Of a DNA stretch of 6,533 bases, positions 1 through 5,590 are shown piece by piece. The translations under genes were made by a program, and so were the position numbers. Origin of the DNA: Dehalococcoidia bacterium (GTDB lineage: Bacteria; Chloroflexota; Dehalococcoidia; GIF9; AB-539-J10). Each line of letters begins with the position of its first letter. Position 1 is the stretch's first letter. The stretch covers positions 1 through 6,533 of the forward strand of contig DAOUSX010000061.1 in the NCBI GenBank assembly GCA_030627025.1, read 5' to 3'. The notes below the pieces were generated by a model that saw only the letters and a program-made list of their open reading frames with translations, was not told the origin of the DNA and searched no databases.

Positions 1-126
1 CCAGTGCCGAAGCAATCCCCAAGCGAGATTCCTCGCTTGGCTCTTCACGTCGCTCAGGCTTCGGCTCGGAACAAGCTCCGCAATATGGTACCTCGCCGAG
101 ATTGCCACGCTCCGCTCGCAATGACA
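1..126. repeat. Partial palindromic extragenic element (TGTCATTGCGAG family), left end outside the window
   Basis: This noncoding stretch lies downstream of the LUD gene. It ends at 115-126 with CTCGCAATGACA, the same terminal sequence that bounds the elements at 5076-5278. Its first bases (AGTGCCGAAGCAAT, 3-16) match the interior of the large element at 5113-5124 apart from one base, so the missing left end is probably just upstream of base 1. Inside is a perfect 9-bp hairpin: CCAAGCGAG at 19-27, a 4-base loop, and CTCGCTTGG at 32-40. No T-run follows on either strand, so I do not call it an intrinsic terminator. I infer a nonautonomous, MITE- or REP-like repeat. Confidence 0.6.
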
Positions 127-172
127 ATAGAAAGGGGCTTGCAATGACAATAGAAAGGGGCTTGCAATGACA
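115..172. repeat. Tandem repeat, 23-bp period, built from the end of the palindromic element
   Basis: Two exact 23-bp copies lie at 118-140 and 141-163, followed by a 9-bp partial third copy at 164-172. Each unit carries the element end CTYGCAATGACA (115-126, 138-149, 161-172) and a spacer containing AGAAAGGGGCTTG. On the minus strand the array begins about a dozen bases after the stop codon of the LUD gene, so it would lie in the 3' end of the operon transcript. I see no coding potential. It probably arose by slippage or tandem duplication of one end of the neighbouring element. Confidence 0.8.
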
Positions 173-184
173 GTTGAGTAAAAA

Positions 185-964
185 TCATGGTAACCGATAT
201 GTTTCCTCATTGAATTTTTTCACTTCCTTGTGGCTATCCAGTAACACAATGTGAATTTCCTCGGGACCTTGAGCACGGAGCAGCGGTGCTCCGGGTATGT
301 CGGCGGTAGTGCTTCTGCCGCTAATGTAAGTGATGTAAGTTGGCATCTTCTTTCCTGCGGCATTTTTACTAAGTAATTTCAGGATTGTAGCACCATCGTT
401 CAAGCTGGAAACCAGCTTTTCACAGCCAATCAACGCCACATGTACAGGGGGCAAGGTGGCAATCAGGCGGCTGTTTCCTTCATTGTCCATGATAACCAGA
501 GTTCCGGTTTCAGCTATGGCGATATTGGCTCCAGAAATACCCATATCTGCATTGATAATAGACTGCCTCAAATAGTGACGTGACGCCTGCAGTAGAATCT
601 CGGGGTCAGGTTCCAATCTTTCACCAATGGTTTTGGAAAGTAATTCAGCTACCTGTTCTATATTTTTTTGTATTCCCTGGCTTACCAGATGCGAGAGTTC
701 CTCTCCTGCTAATTGAGCAACCCACTCTCTGAGGTCTGTTTCTATCACCTCAATGCCAGCATTCTCAAGGTGTTTATTCAATCCAATCTCCGTGGCTACC
801 ACAGACTTCGACTTGACTACTCGTTGCACGTTACGTTCTCGTCCCAGCTTCACGACATAATTATTAACATCCTCAGCATTTTCAGCCTTGTAGATTATGG
901 CACCGACCCTGCTAGATTCTATCTTAAATTGCTCTACCAGTTTCGGCGTTGATATGGCAGTTAT
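185..964 (-). CDS. LUD-domain protein (LutB/LutC-type lactate utilisation family), possible ATA start
   Basis: A stand-alone LUD domain (PF02589, NagB/RpiA/CoA-transferase-like fold). The family is linked to oxidation of lactate or other 2-hydroxy acids; the substrate here is unknown. With the start proposed here the protein has 259 aa. Family motifs are VVKSKS (about 49-54), EIGLN, ETDLREW (75-81; usually ETDLGE), ADMGISGANIAIAETGT (139-155), NEGNSRL (161-167) and PPVHVALIG. The first standard start is GTG at 853, which has no Shine-Dalgarno and would remove 37 residues. Those residues (including KLVEQFK and VGAIIYKAE) look like the usual N-terminus of this family. The open frame runs up to a stop at 998-1000 with no ATG, GTG or TTG, but an ATA at 962-964 sits 7 bases after GGAGG. 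Either the gene starts at ATA, or an ancestral ATG was lost and translation is weak or starts at 853. It lacks the C-terminal ferredoxin domain of LutB. It is the last gene of the ior operon. Confidence 0.8.
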   Translation of the reverse strand: MTAISTPKLVEQFKIESSRVGAIIYKAENAEDVNNYVVKLGRERNVQRVVKSKSVVATEIGLNKHLENAGIEVIETDLREWVAQLAGEELSHLVSQGIQKNIEQVAELLSKTIGERLEPDPEILLQASRHYLRQSIINADMGISGANIAIAETGTLVIMDNEGNSRLIATLPPVHVALIGCEKLVSSLNDGATILKLLSKNAAGKKMPTYITYISGRSTTADIPGAPLLRAQGPEEIHIVLLDSHKEVKKFNEETYRLP

Positions 965-971
965 CTTTAAA

Positions 972-976
972 CCTCC
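972..976 (-). promoter_or_regulatory. Ribosome binding site GGAGG before the ATA codon of the LUD gene
   Basis: The minus strand reads GGAGG, then 7 bases (TTTAAAG), then ATA ACT GCC. The motif strength and spacing are what one expects before a start codon, whereas the downstream GTG at 853 has nothing comparable. This is the main evidence that the LUD protein begins at 964. Confidence 0.55.
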
Positions 977-1064
977 AATCCAGGAAATTGCAAAATGCTA
1001 CGTTCCTGTTTCCCTGGTAAAGTTCTGTGCCACGGGTTCTGGTGCTCGAGATGCCGGGCCTGTT

Positions 1065-1664
1065 TCACTGTACCACAAGCTCCATGCCCTTATTGAAAGC
1101 CACCATATTGGTCTCAAGTTTTTCCCCAGGAAAGCTTTCCCGCAACACTAATTCCATTGATTTACTATCAATAGGAAAGATTCCAGAGCCAACTAAAGCA
1201 CCGATAAGTATCATATTGGCGAAGATAGGGTCACCCAGTTTCACTGCTTCATCGGTAGCATTTATCAGCCATGATTTAGCTGATAATCCTTCGATAGCCT
1301 CGACGATCTTATCCAGACTTGGGTATTCCATCCCAGCGGCGTGTATCAGTCTGGAGTTGGCTATGGTGATAACATCTGAATTTCCGAATTGCTGCAGTAT
1401 TCGCAGAGTTTCCACAGGTTCCATGCCCAGGATGATATCAGCACGCCCACTGGGAATGAATGGGCTATACTCAGTTTCCCGTGAGATTCTCAAATGGCTC
1501 ATAACACTGCCGCTTCGTTGAGATGCCCCATATGTTTCTCCAATGGTCACGAAGTACCCCTCCCTTATGAAGGCTTTACCAATAAGCAGTGATATCACCA
1601 CGTTTCCCTGTCCACCAACGCCAGCGATAATTAAATTGAGTGGGTCTTTTGTTAACGTCTTCAT
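1065..1664 (-). CDS. iorB: Indolepyruvate ferredoxin oxidoreductase, beta subunit
   Basis: A 199-aa protein of the pyruvate/2-oxoacid:ferredoxin oxidoreductase gamma-domain family (PF01558). It is the small subunit that completes the IorAB enzyme, which converts aryl pyruvates, CoA and oxidised ferredoxin to arylacetyl-CoA, CO2 and reduced ferredoxin. The N-terminal glycine-rich turn GVGGQGN (about 14-20), the segment GASQRSGSVMSHLRI (normally SQRGGSV) and DIILGMEPVETLR are family hallmarks. The length is typical for a bacterial or archaeal IorB. The open frame extends 17 codons upstream to 1715, inside iorA, but I chose the ATG at 1664. It lies 2 bases after the iorA stop and 10 bases after GGGAGG (1675-1680), and the family starts just before the GVGGQG motif. 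Cytoplasmic, with no signal peptide. The Gly-to-Ser change in the SQRGGS segment is slightly unusual. Confidence 0.93.
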   Translation of the reverse strand: MKTLTKDPLNLIIAGVGGQGNVVISLLIGKAFIREGYFVTIGETYGASQRSGSVMSHLRISRETEYSPFIPSGRADIILGMEPVETLRILQQFGNSDVITIANSRLIHAAGMEYPSLDKIVEAIEGLSAKSWLINATDEAVKLGDPIFANMILIGALVGSGIFPIDSKSMELVLRESFPGEKLETNMVAFNKGMELVVQ

Positions 1665-1666
1665 AA

Positions 1667-3601
1667 TCACACTGCCTCCCTGATGATGGCACCTTGTGGG
1701 CATATGTCTGCGCACACGCCACAGCTGGTGCAGATTGTTTCATCTATGTTGGCTTTGCCACTCTCGCTATCCCATACCATTCCTTGGCAACCGAACACCC
1801 TGGTGCATAGTCTATCGCAACCACAGGCTTCCCCCAGGCACTTATCAGGGTCAACATGTACCTTGTAGAGAGGTTTCTTGTCTCTCCTTGCTCTCACGAG
1901 CTCGCACTCGCGTCGCATTATCACCACTCGAGGGCCTCCGTCTTGAGCTAGGGCCTTTAGCAGCGTTGCTGTGGTATTCTCAAGGTCAAAGGGGTCACAG
2001 ACCTCAACCTGTACTCCTAACGAATGGCATAAGGCTTCCATATCTACAGCTCTTGTTGTTTCTCCCATACCGGTTACTCCTGTCCCAGGATGAGGCTGGA
2101 AGCCAGTCATAGCGGTGGCATTATTATCCAGGATGATGAGAGTAAAATTCGATTGGTTATAGATACCATTTATCAGTGCTGGAATTGTGGCGTGGAAGAA
2201 AGTAGAATCACCGCACACAGCGAGCACTGGCTGATTAAAGCCAAATTGCCCCAGCTTGCCCAAGCCATTAGCTACACCAGCACCTGCTCCCATACAATAC
2301 ATTGTTCGCTCTTGAAAGAAGCCGGCGGGACCTATCGCCATGGAATAGCAGCCAATGTCACCGGTAACAAACCCATCACGCCCATCCAGTCTGAGTGCGT
2401 TTTTGATTGCCCAGAAAGCAGCTCGATGAGGACAGCCAGGGCAGAAGGTCATAATTCGCGGTGGCATGTAAGTTATAGGAACTTCTTCTGCCTTTTTACT
2501 ATATTCTGGGTCGCGAGGTTGGTAAGCAAGACCCATTATCTTAGCTATTGCCTCGATAACCATGTCAGGATTTAGCTCTCCGTAGGCATTTATATGCCCA
2601 GAGTGCTTACCATAGAATCTAGGATGTGGACTATCAGGCGGTAGGTCGGCAACCAGCTCTTTTATGCTTCCTTCCAGGAAAGGATCGATCTCCTCCACCA
2701 TCAGTATTTTCTGCGATTTACCTAGATGTGTCTCAATGAGTTTTTGTGGTAGCGGCCAGATAGTGCCCAGCTTCAAGATGCCCACCTTGCTCTCCAATTT
2801 TAATGCATTCACAGCCTCTAAAGAATAAAGCCAGCAGCTACCACAGGTTATGAGCAACAATTCTGCCTCTTCCGGCCCCGTGTACCAGTTGAAAGGCGAT
2901 GATTCGAATAGCTCCCGTGCCTTATCCAGTTTTGCGTGCAATTGGCTATGTAACCATGCGCTTGGGTATGGTATGAATTTGGGTAAGGTGGGCACAACGG
3001 GACATATGCTGTCGAAATGTGCCTTTTGCTCCTTTTTGGGTAACTCACCCAATGTTACGTTGCCTCTGGCGTGAGCAATTCGTGTTACGCTCCGTATCAT
3101 GCATATACTATTCAATTCCTCGGCGAGGTCGAAAGCCCATTTTGTCATGTCCTTGGCTTCCTGGAAGGTGCCTGGTTCCAGGAGGGGGATATCCAGCCAC
3201 TTAGCTATGTGTCGTGTATCCTGCTCATTAGAGCTGGATATAGCAGATGGGTCATCGCAGGATACCAGAATCAACCCGGCACCTATGCCACTCATGACAA
3301 TGTTGGCTAGAAAGTCGAAGACAACATTCACCCCATTTTGCTTCATGGAGGTGATTGCTCGAATGCCGGCGAAAGAGGCACCAGCAGCAACTTCCAACGC
3401 CACCTTCTCGTTAATAGACCACTCAGCGTAAAAATTCTTTTCCTTAGCCACGGATATCAGGCTCTCCATTATCTCCGTTGAAGGTGTCCCTGGGTAAGCA
3501 CTAGCAAGCCCTATGCCTGCTTCGAGTGCCCCGCGAGCAATAGCTTCGTTGCCGATGAAAAGCTGGGTACTGCCGGGAGCATCTATTCCAACGCCTGACA
3601 T
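1667..3601 (-). CDS. iorA: Indolepyruvate ferredoxin oxidoreductase, alpha subunit
   Basis: The large TPP- and Fe-S-containing subunit of a 2-oxoacid:ferredoxin oxidoreductase, 644 aa, close to the family's usual length. In order (numbered from the ATG) it has the pyrimidine-binding domain with YPGTPSTEI (about 36-44), NEKVALEVAAGAS (catalytic-type Glu near 65) and DDPSAISSSNEQDTR (116-129). Next comes the TPP/Mg domain with CPGCPHRAAF (387-396), GDIGCYS, CGDSTFFH (463-470) and LDNNATAMTG (491-500). Last is a C-terminal two-cluster domain (581-644). The second cluster is a standard CTSCGVCADICP. The first is a variant, C-x4-C-x-C-x3-C-x5-C. The substrate is probably an aryl pyruvate by family precedent, but the sequence does not prove it. 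The ATG at 3601 fits better than the GTG at 3610, because AAGGAGG (3610-3616) overlaps that GTG and lies 8 bases before the ATG. iorB follows after 2 bases and the FrhB-like gene precedes it by 31 bases. Confidence 0.95.
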   Translation of the reverse strand: MSGVGIDAPGSTQLFIGNEAIARGALEAGIGLASAYPGTPSTEIMESLISVAKEKNFYAEWSINEKVALEVAAGASFAGIRAITSMKQNGVNVVFDFLANIVMSGIGAGLILVSCDDPSAISSSNEQDTRHIAKWLDIPLLEPGTFQEAKDMTKWAFDLAEELNSICMIRSVTRIAHARGNVTLGELPKKEQKAHFDSICPVVPTLPKFIPYPSAWLHSQLHAKLDKARELFESSPFNWYTGPEEAELLLITCGSCWLYSLEAVNALKLESKVGILKLGTIWPLPQKLIETHLGKSQKILMVEEIDPFLEGSIKELVADLPPDSPHPRFYGKHSGHINAYGELNPDMVIEAIAKIMGLAYQPRDPEYSKKAEEVPITYMPPRIMTFCPGCPHRAAFWAIKNALRLDGRDGFVTGDIGCYSMAIGPAGFFQERTMYCMGAGAGVANGLGKLGQFGFNQPVLAVCGDSTFFHATIPALINGIYNQSNFTLIILDNNATAMTGFQPHPGTGVTGMGETTRAVDMEALCHSLGVQVEVCDPFDLENTTATLLKALAQDGGPRVVIMRRECELVRARRDKKPLYKVHVDPDKCLGEACGCDRLCTRVFGCQGMVWDSESGKANIDETICTSCGVCADICPQGAIIREAV

Positions 3602-3609
3602 ACTACTCA

Positions 3610-3616
3610 CCTCCTT
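3610..3616 (-). promoter_or_regulatory. Ribosome binding site AAGGAGG of iorA
   Basis: The minus strand reads AAGGAGG, then TGAGTAGT, then ATG (3599-3601). The upstream GTG at 3608-3610 overlaps the last G of the motif and could not be served by it, so this site decides the iorA start in favour of 3601. Confidence 0.75.
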
Positions 3617-3632
3617 AAACTTTCCTCCATTT

Positions 3633-4745
3633 CTAAGCTAATAGCCTGTCAATTATGCTCTGTTGAAGACCAACATAAAGCAGGTTGTTTCTATCGCCAC
3701 TCCTGGTGATGATTTCCTGTAGCGCTCGTTTTTTCTTAAGTAAAGATGCCTCTTTAAGGTGGGCTAGATTCTCAGGAGGAAGGATATCAACCTCAAGCTT
3801 CCCCTTTTCCTTAGCCATCTCGATGAGTTGAGCACCGACATCAGTGCGGATAATAACGGTGTTCCATCCCTCAATGCCTTCCACTGAGCCTACTGAGATA
3901 TCGGCAAACTCGGAAGTCATATCCAGGCAGCAGGCACAGGCAGGCATGACAAACTTCCTGATTTCATCCAGTGGAAACGAGATTTTACCTGACGGAGTAT
4001 ATGCTTCAAATATATTTGCTGGAGGAGGTGGGATATCAAATTTGGTCACCTGTGGTAAGTCGAGATTTTCCTTTAAAAACTGATGGAATCCGTCAGGGGA
4101 CAAAGCCCAGGTGCAAAACAATCCGACTACTAGCTTCACATTGCCTATGTTCACTCTGTTTTGTGGTGGTTCTTCCCGCATCTTGCTCAGCGCTAAGACC
4201 TGGCAGGGCATAGCTACTACCGCCAGTCGCTGTTCACTATCCTTAGGAATCCCATTTAGAGCCTGTAATACAGGACAAGCCATATAATTGGAGCCAGCAC
4301 ATTTCAGCATCTCCTCCCTGCTTCGAGCTAAGAAGGCACTTGGGGTTTTATCATCGGACATCTTTGTCAGAATTGCACCGTCAATAAGTCCCTCCTCCAG
4401 TGCCAATGATAAAAGCGTAGTTACCGTTCCGCCATATTGTGCCCTCTCCTTAATGTGTCCGTCCGTTGACCTTGCCATCAACACTTCCTTGGTGGTTCCC
4501 AGTTCATCACCGCTATACGGCGTTCCAAAAACTCGCTGGCTAATGACATCCATGTCAGTGTAAGTTCGTGGACAGTACTGATAACACTGCCCTTCTGAAA
4601 GGGTGCAACTATCCAGAAGCACTATCCTGCCTTTATAGGAGACCAAGTAAGGACAACCGCCGGCACATGCACCACATAGAGTGCATAACCCGGCATCTGT
4701 AACCTCCGTGAGCAACTCCTTGGAACCTTTGACTTTCATATCCAT
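3633..4745 (-). CDS. FrhB/FdhB-family Fe-S flavoprotein (coenzyme F420 hydrogenase/dehydrogenase beta-subunit family)
   Basis: A 370-aa soluble protein of the FrhB family (PF04422 plus PF04432). Its members carry 4Fe-4S clusters and a flavin, and pass electrons between ferredoxin-type donors and F420 or another acceptor. The N-terminus has C21-x2-C24-x2-C27-x3-C31-P, followed by C47, C54 and C58-P. The central domain has YGGTVTTLLSLALEEGLIDGAI (from about 104), AMPCQVLALSKMR (178-190) and VGLFCTW (C211). A C-terminal cysteine group (C270, C272, C273 followed by LD) precedes ADISVGSVEG, typical of the C-terminal FrhB domain. The ATG at 4745 lies 7 bases after AAAGGA (4753-4758). It is 31 bases upstream of iorA on the same strand, so it is probably cotranscribed and acts as an electron-transfer partner of IorAB. 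That partnership is inferred from context. Whether the carrier is F420 cannot be read from the sequence. Confidence 0.88.
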   Translation of the reverse strand: MDMKVKGSKELLTEVTDAGLCTLCGACAGGCPYLVSYKGRIVLLDSCTLSEGQCYQYCPRTYTDMDVISQRVFGTPYSGDELGTTKEVLMARSTDGHIKERAQYGGTVTTLLSLALEEGLIDGAILTKMSDDKTPSAFLARSREEMLKCAGSNYMACPVLQALNGIPKDSEQRLAVVAMPCQVLALSKMREEPPQNRVNIGNVKLVVGLFCTWALSPDGFHQFLKENLDLPQVTKFDIPPPPANIFEAYTPSGKISFPLDEIRKFVMPACACCLDMTSEFADISVGSVEGIEGWNTVIIRTDVGAQLIEMAKEKGKLEVDILPPENLAHLKEASLLKKKRALQEIITRSGDRNNLLYVGLQQSIIDRLLA

Positions 4746-4757
4746 AGTTTGTTCCTT

Positions 4758-4934
4758 TCACATGATTGTTATTGCTGTCTGCATTTCTTTCAAGAAGATC
4801 TTGCTTAAAGAATCCCAGGGGGTGGGAAGCACATCACTTGCTACCTGTTCACATGAGATTTCCATCTTCATTGCCTTCTTCGTGTCACTCTGAATTGCTT
4901 CTATCGCGGCATTCTGCAGTTTACGTAGTAACAT
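4758..4934 (-). CDS. Possible small leader ORF (58 aa), unknown function
   Basis: An open frame from ATG (4932-4934) to a TGA that overlaps the AAAGGA ribosome binding site of the FrhB-like gene, 12 bases before that gene's ATG. The peptide (MLLRKLQNAAIEAIQSDTK... ending QTAITIM) has balanced composition with alternating charged and hydrophobic residues, and does not look like a repeat-derived translation. I do not recognise it. The open frame continues 14 codons further upstream to a TAG at about 4979 and reads IIDIHSHLV there. That recalls the metal-binding start of amidohydrolases, but only over those few residues. No good Shine-Dalgarno precedes the ATG. It could be a genuine small protein coupled to the operon, a remnant of a decayed gene, or chance. 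Confidence 0.35.
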   Translation of the reverse strand: MLLRKLQNAAIEAIQSDTKKAMKMEISCEQVASDVLPTPWDSLSKIFLKEMQTAITIM

Positions 4935-4999
4935 CTTCTCTGTGACCAGGTGTGAATGAATATCGATTATCGTTTCCTATCCCTCAGTTTGTTTTGTGT

Positions 5000-5008
5000 A
5001 TTTTATCA
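5000..5008 (-). promoter_or_regulatory. Candidate extended -10 promoter for the FrhB-iorAB-LUD operon
   Basis: The minus strand reads TGATAAAAT, a TG-N-TAAAAT extended -10 with one mismatch to TATAAT, in an AT-rich stretch upstream of the operon. No convincing -35 lies 16-18 bases further upstream. Transcription would start near 4993 and leave a leader of about 250 bases before the FrhB-like gene, containing the 58-aa ORF. Pattern match only. Confidence 0.3.
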
Positions 5009-5075
5009 CGTATCTTCCCTAAAGAGACACCCCTGTACTCGTTTATATGAGAGTGACACATTAGCCTCCTCTTTC

Positions 5076-5278
5076 TGTCATTGCGAGGACTGATAGCGGT
5101 TGCGAGGCACAAAGTGCCGAACAATATCAAAAATCAAACATAAAAAATCAAAATTACAATTCAAAAGGCAAAAATACTTTCATTCTTAAACTTTGCGCTG
5201 TCATTTTGCCTTTTGCCTTTCGCTGGGATTGCTTCGTCAAGTTCCCTCGCTTTGCTCGGGACAAGCCTCGCAATGACA
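5076..5278. mobile_element. MITE-like element, 203 bp, with perfect 13-bp terminal inverted repeats
   Basis: The element begins TGTCATTGCGAGG (5076-5088) and ends CCTCGCAATGACA (5266-5278), a perfect 13-bp inverted repeat. Outside it the flanks CCTCCTCTTTC and AAAGGAGG form a further imperfect match. Inside are a small hairpin GGCAC-AAA-GTGCC (5106-5118), an AT-rich core with three spaced ATCAAA words (5126-5152), and a second inverted repeat CAAAAGGCAAAA / TTTTGCCTTTTG (5162-5173 and 5204-5215). No transposase is encoded and I see no clear target-site duplication. It is best described as a nonautonomous, MITE-like or composite REP element; the layout suggests one palindromic element split by an AT-rich insert. 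Confidence 0.7.
5162..5215. repeat. 12-bp inverted repeat with a 30-base loop inside the MITE-like element
   Basis: CAAAAGGCAAAA (5162-5173) and TTTTGCCTTTTG (5204-5215) are perfect reverse complements. Together with the AT-rich block before them they may mark a separate element nested in the outer 13-bp inverted repeats. The arm is not followed by a T-run that would make it a convincing terminator. Confidence 0.6.
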
Positions 5279-5288
5279 AAGGAGGTGT

Positions 5289-5303
5289 TCGTTGCAATGA
5301 CAG
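5289..5303. repeat. Solo end of the palindromic element
   Basis: GTTGCAATGACAG lies just after the 203-bp element and repeats its right end (GCAATGACA) without a matching left end. It resembles the solo ends that make up the tandem array at 115-172 and suggests the same end-duplication process. Confidence 0.45.
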
Positions 5304-5351
5304 CCGAAAAGGGTCACATGAGAATGAAGAAAGCCTGGCGATGATACTCCT

Positions 5352-5442
5352 TTCTGTCATTGCGAGCCGAAGCTTTGACTCTGAATAAGGTGAAGAGGAA
5401 GACGAGATTCTTCGGTCACTTCTCTCCCTCAGAATGACAGAA
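5352..5442. repeat. Short palindromic element, 91 bp, with terminal inverted repeats
   Basis: It begins TTCTGTCATTGCGAG (5352-5366) and ends CTCAGAATGACAGAA (5428-5442). The outer 10 bp (TTCTGTCATT / AATGACAGAA) are perfectly inverted and the next 5 bp differ at two positions. The interior contains GAGATTCTTCGGTCACTT, unlike the AT-rich core of the 203-bp element, so the two are related at their ends but differ inside. Confidence 0.65.
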
Positions 5443-5471
5443 GGCGAAGGGCTCACGGTGGCTATCCCCTT

Positions 5472-5500
5472 TTGTCATTGCGAGGCGCAGGCGAAGCAAA
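5472..5500. repeat. Half copy of the palindromic element (left end only)
   Basis: TTGTCATTGCGAGGCGCAGGCGAAGCAA carries the left terminal sequence and the GCGAAGCAA segment also seen near 9-15, but no inverted partner follows before the gene at 5591. It is preceded by CCCCTTT, as in the tandem copies at 115-172 read on the minus strand. It is a truncated or solo copy. Confidence 0.55.
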
Positions 5501-5559
5501 CTGGCAGCTAAGAAGGCTGGCGCTGATGGAAGACCGCTTTAGCATTTAGGGTGAAAAGT

Positions 5560-5568
5560 TGTTAGAAT
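5560..5568 (+). promoter_or_regulatory. Candidate extended -10 promoter for the 101-aa gene
   Basis: TGTTAGAAT matches TG-N-TATAAT with one mismatch and lies 22 bases before the ATG at 5591. No clear -35 is visible. The predicted start near 5575 would give a leader of only about 16 bases that still contains the AAGGAGGG ribosome binding site (5578-5585). Confidence 0.3.
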
Positions 5569-5590
5569 TATAAATTTAAGGAGGGATTGA

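Larger units (their letters stand above)
4935..5590. other. Divergent intergenic region with no supported protein gene
   Basis: About 650 bases separate the minus-strand redox operon from the plus-strand pair. The region holds two candidate promoters, facing outward, and a cluster of palindromic repeat elements (listed separately). An open frame of 100 codons on the minus strand (5154-5456) translates entirely across repeat elements and has the Arg/Ser-rich composition typical of such artefacts, so I do not call it. I saw no riboswitch, tRNA or CRISPR structure by eye. Confidence 0.6.

Noticed and set aside
19..40. Perfect 9-bp hairpin as a rho-independent terminator for the minus-strand operon
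   Set aside because: No run of T follows on either strand and it lies about 145 bases past the stop codon. It fits better as part of the palindromic repeat element.
115..172. Tandem 23-bp units as a CRISPR array
   Set aside because: The whole unit repeats without variable spacers, there are only two full copies, and no cas gene is present. It is a simple tandem duplication.
967..1068. 33-codon frame starting at a GTG that overlaps the iorB stop (GTGA), read as a possible frameshifted N-terminus of the LUD protein
   Set aside because: The peptide (MKQARHLEHQNPW...) does not resemble a LUD N-terminus, and the family-like sequence already begins in the main frame at about 964. The GGAGG plus ATA explains the region without a frameshift, and I see no proper slippery heptamer.
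1027..1521. 164-codon plus-strand open frame opposite iorB, and other plus-strand frames between 713 and 4893
   Set aside because: They lie antisense to well-supported genes, lack ribosome binding sites, and have no recognisable motifs.
1665..1715. Longer iorB start inside iorA adding 17 residues
   Set aside because: The extra residues (MRRHMPTRCHHQGG...) are not family-like, and the ATG at 1664 has its own GGGAGG and places GVGGQG at the usual distance from the start.
5154..5456. 100-codon minus-strand open frame in the intergenic region
   Set aside because: It runs entirely through the palindromic repeat elements, has a repeat-type Arg/Ser/Leu composition (for example SLRGLSRAKRGN), no ribosome binding site and no recognisable domain.
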